Below, piece after piece: positions 59,568 through 64,000 of a stretch of 64,000 bases of DNA (the stretch's first letter is position 1; each line of letters opens with the position of its first letter). Source of the stretch: an uncultured Eubacteriales bacterium (GTDB taxonomy: Bacteria; Bacillota; Clostridia; Oscillospirales; Oscillospiraceae). Location of the stretch: positions 21,012 to 85,011 of the forward strand of contig URQY01000004.1 in the NCBI GenBank assembly GCA_900550165.1, written 5' to 3'. The translations under genes and the position numbers were made by a program. The notes beneath the pieces were generated by a model. The model did no database searches, was not told the DNA's origin, and was given only the letters and a program-made list of their open reading frames with translations.

Positions 59568-60359
59568 ATGAAATTGAACATCCTGCGGGCAGACCCGGCG
59601 GGAAACATCACCGTTTTCGTGCTGGACCCGGTCGAAAAAGCAAAACGCGCGGCCATCGCGGAAAAAATCATGGCGATCCCCGCACTCAAGGCTGAGCAGG
59701 TCGGCTATGCCTGCCCCGCCGAGGACGACGTCGACGGCCACATGGAGATGATGGGCGGCGAATTCTGCGGCAACGCGACGCGCGCCTACGGTATGTACAT
59801 CGCACAGCAGAAGGGCGGACCTTCCGCCGTCAGGCTGCGCGTGAGCGGCTGTGACCATGTCGTCACCGCGCAGGTCGATCTGAAGGCCGGCACAGCGCGC
59901 GCCGAAATGCCCTGTCCGCGCAGCGTAAGGCGCGCAGCGGCGGGCGGGCGCGAGGGAACGCTGGTGGACCTTGGCGGCATCGCGCATTTCGTGGTCGAGG
60001 GCGCTGCGCCGAGCGAGGCATTTTTCCACGTGGCGGAGGGCGTCTTCGCCGATATTCCCGCACTGGACGCCTGCGGCGTCATCTTTCTTGACGCGGAAAA
60101 GCGCAGCATGACTCCGCTCGTCAAGGTCATCGAAACCGGCAGCCTTGTCTGGGAGGGAAGCTGCGGCAGCGGCACCGTCGCCTGCGCGGTCGCGCAGAGC
60201 GAGGGAATGCAGAGCGGCGGCTTCTCCTGCGAATACACGCAGCCCGCGGGCAAGGTACGCGCAAGCGTAGAGCGGCAAAACGGCAGGGTCATCGCTGCCG
60301 CCATCGGCGGCCCCGTCACGCTGGGTGAGGTCATGTGCATCGACCTGCCCGAGGCATAG
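59568..60359 (+). CDS. DapF-fold amino-acid racemase/epimerase, possible histidine racemase
   Basis: A 263-residue cofactor-independent epimerase. It has the two catalytic cysteines of the diaminopimelate epimerase fold: Cys67 in GGEFCGNATRA and Cys199 in GSCGSGTVACA. Compared with true DapF, the N-terminal half is shorter and lacks the usual GNDF(I/V) start motif (here PAGNITVFVLD). This pattern resembles the DapF-like racemases such as CntK and the Fusobacterium histidine racemase. It lies between hutH and fhs, away from any lysine gene, so histidine is a reasonable substrate guess. Preceded by a terminator merging into its RBS. Confidence 0.8.
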   Translation: MKLNILRADPAGNITVFVLDPVEKAKRAAIAEKIMAIPALKAEQVGYACPAEDDVDGHMEMMGGEFCGNATRAYGMYIAQQKGGPSAVRLRVSGCDHVVTAQVDLKAGTARAEMPCPRSVRRAAAGGREGTLVDLGGIAHFVVEGAAPSEAFFHVAEGVFADIPALDACGVIFLDAEKRSMTPLVKVIETGSLVWEGSCGSGTVACAVAQSEGMQSGGFSCEYTQPAGKVRASVERQNGRVIAAAIGGPVTLGEVMCIDLPEA

Positions 60360-60509
60360 ACCGACATTTTATTTTTCAGCATCCTCTCCGTCTCCCCCGC
60401 CGCAAGCCGCTGCAATACCGCAAAAAAGCGGCAGCTCCGCATTTTCAGCCGGAGGCGAAGAACGTTTAATTATTTTAAGCGTTCCAGGCAAAGCAGATGG
60501 CGAAAAGCG

Positions 60510-60538
60510 TTTACCTTTCCCCTGTGGTCGGGTATAAT
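60510..60538 (+). promoter_or_regulatory. Promoter of fhs
   Basis: TTTACC, 17 bases, TATAAT, about 60 bases upstream of the fhs start in a 241-base gap that is otherwise featureless. Confidence 0.7.
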
Positions 60539-60600
60539 TTTATCGTCGAAAGTGACAATTTGAACCGGTCAGATACAGAAAAAACAGGAGGTTTTGAACC

Positions 60601-62271
60601 ATGGCAGTTTTATCCGATATTGAGATCGCTCAGGCTCACGAAATGAAAAAGATCACCGAGATCGCGGCGAACGCCGGGATCGACGAGAACCATCTGGAAC
60701 TCTACGGCAAATATAAGGCAAAGCTCGACCTCACCGAGATCCGCAAGCTGCCCCGCAAGGCAAAGCTGATCCTCGTCACGGCCATCAGCCCCACCCCCGC
60801 GGGCGAGGGCAAGACCACCACGTCCGTCGGTCTTGCCGACGCGCTCAACAAGCTCGGCAAGAACACCATGGTCTGCCTGCGCGAGCCTTCGCTCGGCCCC
60901 GTGTTTGGCGTCAAGGGCGGCGCAGCCGGCGGCGGCTATGCACAGGTCGTACCCATGGAGGATATCAACCTGCACTTCACCGGCGATTTCCACGCCATCG
61001 GCGCGGCGAACAACCTGCTCGCCGCCATGCTCGATAACCACATCCAGCAGGGCAACGCGCTCGGCATCGACCCGCGCAGGATCGTGTGGAAGCGCGCCGT
61101 CGACATGAACGACCGCCAGCTCCGCCACATCATCGACGGTCTTGGCGGCAAGGCCAGCGGCGTGCCCCGCGAGGACGGCTTTGAGATCACCGTCGCGAGC
61201 GAGGTCATGGCTGTTCTCTGCCTCGCGACCGATCTGATGGACCTCAAGGCGCGTCTCGGCAAGATGGTCGTCGCCTATACCTACGACGATAAGCCCGTCA
61301 CCGCGCACGACCTGAAGGCCGAGGGCGCGATGGCCGCGCTCCTGAAGGACGCCATCAAGCCCAACCTCGTCCAGACGCTCGAGGGCACCCCCGCCTTTAT
61401 CCACGGCGGCCCGTTCGCGAATATCGCCCATGGCTGCAACTCCATCCAGGCGACCGAGACCGCGCTGCGCCTGAGCGATTACACCGTGACGGAAGCCGGC
61501 TTCGCCGCCGACCTCGGCGCGGAGAAGTTCCTCGACATCAAGTGCCGCGCCGCGGGCTTCCACCCCGACGCCGTCGTTATCGTCGCGACCGTCCGCGCGC
61601 TCAAATATCACGGCGGCGTGCCCAAGGCCGAGCTGAACCACGAAAATCTCGAGGCGCTCGAAAAGGGCCTGCCCAACCTCCTCCAGCACGTCGACAACGT
61701 GAAGAACGTCTACGGTCTCCCCTGCGTCGTCGCCATCAATGCCTTCCCGACTGACACCAAGGCAGAGCTCGACCTCGTGGAGAGCAAGTGCCGCGAGCTG
61801 GGCGTCAACGTCCGCCTCAGCGAGGTCTGGGCCAAGGGCGGCGAGGGCGGCCTCGCGCTTGCCGAAGAGGTCATCCGCCTGTGCGGCGAGCCCAACCACT
61901 TCCAATTCGTCTACGACGTGAACGACAGCATCGAGGACAAGCTGAACGCCATCGCCACGAAGGTCTATCATGCTGACGGCGTGGTCATTGCCGCTTCTGC
62001 TAAGAAACAGCTCAAGCAGCTCACCGAGCTCGGCTTCGACAAGCTGCCGATCTGCATGGCCAAGACCCAGTTCTCCTTCTCCGACGATGCCAGCAAGCTC
62101 GGTGCGCCGCGCGGCTTCAAGATCACCGTGCGCGACCTCAAGGTCAACGCCGGCGCGGGCTTCCTCGTCGCCAAGACCGGCGACATCATGACCATGCCGG
62201 GCCTGCCCAAGGTCCCGTCCGCCGAGAAGATCGACGTCGACGAAAACGGCAAGATCATGGGGCTGTTTTAA
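60601..62271 (+). CDS. fhs: Formate--tetrahydrofolate ligase
   Basis: Reversibly joins formate and tetrahydrofolate with ATP to give 10-formyl-THF. The 556-residue protein has the family start (DIEIAQAHEMKKITEIA), the P-loop SPTPAGEGKTTTSVGLADAL (around residue 65), LREPSLGPVFGVKGGAAGGGYAQVVPMEDINLHFTGDFHAI and the C-terminal ICMAKTQFSFSDD. In a histidine degrader it can run toward ATP and formate. RBS AGGAGG. fchA follows after 93 bases. Confidence 0.97.
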   Translation: MAVLSDIEIAQAHEMKKITEIAANAGIDENHLELYGKYKAKLDLTEIRKLPRKAKLILVTAISPTPAGEGKTTTSVGLADALNKLGKNTMVCLREPSLGPVFGVKGGAAGGGYAQVVPMEDINLHFTGDFHAIGAANNLLAAMLDNHIQQGNALGIDPRRIVWKRAVDMNDRQLRHIIDGLGGKASGVPREDGFEITVASEVMAVLCLATDLMDLKARLGKMVVAYTYDDKPVTAHDLKAEGAMAALLKDAIKPNLVQTLEGTPAFIHGGPFANIAHGCNSIQATETALRLSDYTVTEAGFAADLGAEKFLDIKCRAAGFHPDAVVIVATVRALKYHGGVPKAELNHENLEALEKGLPNLLQHVDNVKNVYGLPCVVAINAFPTDTKAELDLVESKCRELGVNVRLSEVWAKGGEGGLALAEEVIRLCGEPNHFQFVYDVNDSIEDKLNAIATKVYHADGVVIAASAKKQLKQLTELGFDKLPICMAKTQFSFSDDASKLGAPRGFKITVRDLKVNAGAGFLVAKTGDIMTMPGLPKVPSAEKIDVDENGKIMGLF

Positions 62272-62292
62272 GTTTTTTACTTTTGCAAACAT

Positions 62293-62327
62293 CAGGAACA
62301 GGTGGAGTTTTTCTCTGCCTGTTCCTG
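62293..62327 (+). other. Hairpin between fhs and fchA
   Basis: CAGGAACAGGTGGAG pairs with CTCTGCCTGTTCCTG (two G-T pairs) around TTTTT. There is no T-run after it, so it is more likely an mRNA processing or stability element than a strong terminator. Confidence 0.6.
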
Positions 62328-62364
62328 AAGAGTTTTAGATTTCACTTTTCCAGGGAGGGCTGCT

Positions 62365-63006
62365 ATGAAAATTGCAGACATGAAAGTTACCGAGCTCATC
62401 AACGAAATTGGTCTGGGCACTCCTGCCCCCGGCGGCGGTGCTGTTGCGGGACTTGCCGGCGGTGTGGGCGTCGCGCTGACGATGATGGTCAGCGGACTGA
62501 CGCTGACGAGGACCGGCTTTGAGGAGGATCACGACCGTCTTCTCGACGCCATCGCCAAGGGTAATGAGCTCAAAGAGCGCTTTATCGACGTGATGAACCG
62601 CGACAGCGAGGTGTTCGACACGCTGATCGAATCGCTCGCTCTCCCCAAGGATGATGACGCGCACAAGGCCATCCGCCGCGGCGCGGTGCAGGCGAGCTTC
62701 CGCAACTGCACGCAGGTGCCGATGACGATGATGGAGATCTGCTCCGAGGCCATCGACCTCTGTGCCTCTCTCGTCGGCACGACAAATCCGAATGTCGTCA
62801 GCGACCTCGGCATCGCCGCGCTCACGCTCAAGACCGCCATGCAGAGCGCATGGCTCAACGTGCTCATCAACCTCAAATCGCTCAAGGATCAGGAATTTGC
62901 CGACGAGTGCCGCAAGCACGGTCAGGCGCTGATGGACCACGCCATCCCCCTCGCCAAGGAGAGCTACAAAAAGGTAGAGGCGCTCATCACCGAGGCCGGC
63001 TGCTGA
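62365..63006 (+). CDS. fchA: Cyclodeaminase/cyclohydrolase family protein (FchA-type)
   Basis: A 213-residue helical protein of the FTCD C-terminal family. It begins MKIADMKVTELINEIGLGTPAPGGGAVAGLAGGVGVALTMMV, the signature of methenyl-THF cyclohydrolase and formimino-THF cyclodeaminase, and has the later SDLGIAALTLKTAMQSAWLNVLINL segment. In histidine breakdown the cyclodeaminase turns 5-formimino-THF into methenyl-THF plus ammonia; as cyclohydrolase it gives 10-formyl-THF. The adjacent fhs and hutH support the former or both. RBS GGGAGG. Confidence 0.9.
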   Translation: MKIADMKVTELINEIGLGTPAPGGGAVAGLAGGVGVALTMMVSGLTLTRTGFEEDHDRLLDAIAKGNELKERFIDVMNRDSEVFDTLIESLALPKDDDAHKAIRRGAVQASFRNCTQVPMTMMEICSEAIDLCASLVGTTNPNVVSDLGIAALTLKTAMQSAWLNVLINLKSLKDQEFADECRKHGQALMDHAIPLAKESYKKVEALITEAGC

Positions 63007-63032
63007 TATCCCCCCTTACACGGAAACCACCG

Positions 63033-63075
63033 CCGCCCGCCGCACGTTTTTTTGCGTACAGCGGGCGGTTTTCAT
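63033..63075 (+). terminator. Terminator after fchA
   Basis: CCGCCCGC pairs with GCGGGCGG around a 20-base loop, followed by TTTTC. Confidence 0.7.
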
Positions 63076-63186
63076 CTCTTTTTGGAATTTTTTTGATTTC
63101 CGGTGGCATTTTACAGATTTTGTGGTACAATACCATAGGTTTATCACTGTCTGAGAATCAAATATTGCACGAAAGAGGCTTTTTTC

Positions 63187-63888
63187 ATGGATTTTGTTGC
63201 CAACAACTCCAAAAACGTTGAAATCGAAACATCCACCGGCGTCTATCTGCGCCACGCCATCCAGACGCACTTTGTCGAGATTGGCGAGGATTACATCGAG
63301 CTCGTTGAGCGCTACGTCAAGCCCCTCTACGAGGAAGGGGACCTTTTGAGCATCAGCGAAAAGATCATCGCCCTGTGCCAGAAGCGCGTGGTCTACCGCA
63401 AGGATATGAAGATCTCGTGGCTGGCAAAGTTCCTCAGCCGCTTCGCCATCCAGCACAACAGCGCCGGCATCGGTGTGGGCGAGGTGTGCAAGATGCAGTT
63501 CGCCATCGACCACTGCGGCGCGTGGAAGGTCCTCTGGGCCGCCATCTGCGCGGGCTTCGGCAAGCTTGTAGGCAAGCACGGCATTTTCTACGATATGGTC
63601 GGCATGGAGGTCACGGGCCTCGACGGTTTCTACCCCGATGTGTTCCCCGTTTACGGCGAATACGGCATCCGCATCCCGGAAAATCCCTCCGGCGTGTGCA
63701 ATGAGATCTACGAGAAGACCGGCATCCGCGCGATGATCGTCGACGCCAACGACCTCACGCGCGACATCCTTGGCAAGGGCGACAACGTGACCCTCACCGA
63801 CGAGCAGCTCTGTGAGATCATCCGCGATAACCCCGCGGGGCAGGATGACCAGTGCACGCCGTTCATTCTCATCCGCAAGAAGAAGTAA
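63187..63888 (+). CDS. CofE-like coenzyme F420-0:L-glutamate ligase family protein
   Basis: A 233-residue protein of the F420:gamma-glutamyl ligase fold. It shows VYLRHAIQTHFVEIGEDYIELVERYVKPLYEEGDLLSISEKIIAL at the start (family motif around residues 48-60), then GVGEVCKMQFAID, KHGIFYDMVGMEV and the ENPSGVCNEIYEKTGIRAMIVDANDL segment corresponding to the metal-binding region. In F420 makers CofE adds gamma-linked Glu with GTP. No other F420 genes are in the window and this type of bacterium is not known to make F420, so the real substrate is unknown. A TACAAT lies about 50 bases upstream; a terminator follows. Confidence 0.78.
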   Translation: MDFVANNSKNVEIETSTGVYLRHAIQTHFVEIGEDYIELVERYVKPLYEEGDLLSISEKIIALCQKRVVYRKDMKISWLAKFLSRFAIQHNSAGIGVGEVCKMQFAIDHCGAWKVLWAAICAGFGKLVGKHGIFYDMVGMEVTGLDGFYPDVFPVYGEYGIRIPENPSGVCNEIYEKTGIRAMIVDANDLTRDILGKGDNVTLTDEQLCEIIRDNPAGQDDQCTPFILIRKKK

Positions 63889-63894
63889 ATTTTT

Positions 63895-63916
63895 CCCCGC
63901 GCAAGCGGGGTTTTTT
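63895..63916 (+). terminator. Intrinsic terminator after the cofE-like gene
   Basis: CCCCGC pairs with GCGGGG around GCAA, followed by six Ts, then directly by the next palindromic repeat. Confidence 0.9.
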
Positions 63917-64000
63917 CCCTGCGTACCCGCAGGGGGGCGTGAAACCAAAGGGGGTATTCTCTTTCCGAAGAGAATACCCCCTTTGAAACCCCCAGAGAAA
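63917..64000 (+). repeat. Palindromic repeat, copy 5 (two-hairpin form, cut by window edge)
   Basis: Hairpin 1 CCCTGCG-TACC-CGCAGGG (63917-63935), spacer, then hairpin 2 with AAAGGGGGTATTCTCTTT and its complement (63947-63985 region), then the tail CTTTGAAACCCCCAGAGAAA that runs into the window end. Nearly identical to copy 4 and built like copy 3. Confidence 0.88.

Noticed and set aside
60360..60600. Tetrahydrofolate riboswitch before fhs
   Set aside because: The leader after the likely promoter is only about 60 bases and no conserved THF-riboswitch segments are seen.
38085..63990. Palindromic repeats as intrinsic terminators or a CRISPR array
   Set aside because: Most copies lack a T-run, copy 1 sits inside the prs-pth gene series, and they are single dispersed copies without regular spacers or cas genes.

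Overview
The window looks like a chromosomal segment of a GC-rich, anaerobic, endospore-forming member of the Clostridia, probably an Oscillospiraceae-type gut bacterium. The reasons are: a complete clostridial-order rnfCDGEAB cluster; sporulation genes (yabP, yabQ, a SpoIIQ-like protein, a SpoVB-type flippase); HemZ, Fhs and a folate cyclodeaminase; a perfect CIRCE element before hrcA; and Firmicutes gene orders such as glmU-prs-pth-mfd-prsA. No rRNA, tRNA, CRISPR array, transposase or prophage was seen. Assignment below family level is not supported from this window alone.

Layout. 1-6.6 kb, minus strand: the end of an unknown membrane or secreted gene, then the heat-shock operon hrcA-grpE-dnaK-dnaJ extended by a PHP phosphatase and rpiB. 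6.7-11.9 kb, minus: the Rnf ferredoxin:NAD+ oxidoreductase. 12.2-14.1 kb: a DUF975 membrane protein and an SLH-domain protein. 14.3-30.5 kb, plus: a long housekeeping run with recJ, rel, dtd, an MBL hydrolase, hemZ, PNP, a flippase, mazG, HU, rqcP, yabP, yabQ, divIC, hpf, Fe-ADH, a pssA-like gene and an EamA transporter. 30.6-35.7 kb, minus: SpoIIQ-like, gpmI, tpiA, pgk, trmL. 35.9-43.6 kb, plus: a GlmU-like protein, prs, pth, mfd and a parvulin foldase. 43.9-52.0 kb: a thiolase, an orphan membrane protein, a 2-hydroxyacid dehydrogenase, a BlaI/M56 pair and a GntR regulator. 52.0-52.7 kb: a gene-free block bounded by two inverted copies of a palindromic repeat. 52.7-54.8 kb: hisS (minus) and yerC (plus). 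55.2-63.9 kb, plus: an apparent histidine and one-carbon region with an NhaC-family transporter, a small membrane protein, hutH, a DapF-fold racemase/epimerase, fhs, fchA and a CofE-like ligase.

How it fits together. Histidine ammonia-lyase starts histidine breakdown, whose carbon-2 normally ends on tetrahydrofolate; FchA and Fhs can convert that unit to formate with ATP gain. The DapF-fold protein between hutH and fhs could be a histidine racemase feeding or draining this route. Rnf would couple reduced ferredoxin to an ion gradient, which an NhaC-type antiporter could use.

The most unusual items are: the DapF-fold gene placed directly behind an intrinsic terminator; a dispersed family of long palindromes (five copies); two intergenic arrays of hairpins; a GlmU-like protein whose uridylyltransferase half has lost its signature while the acetyltransferase half is intact; a BlaI/M56 sensor pair with a very large unknown extracellular region; and yabQ reading through into divIC.
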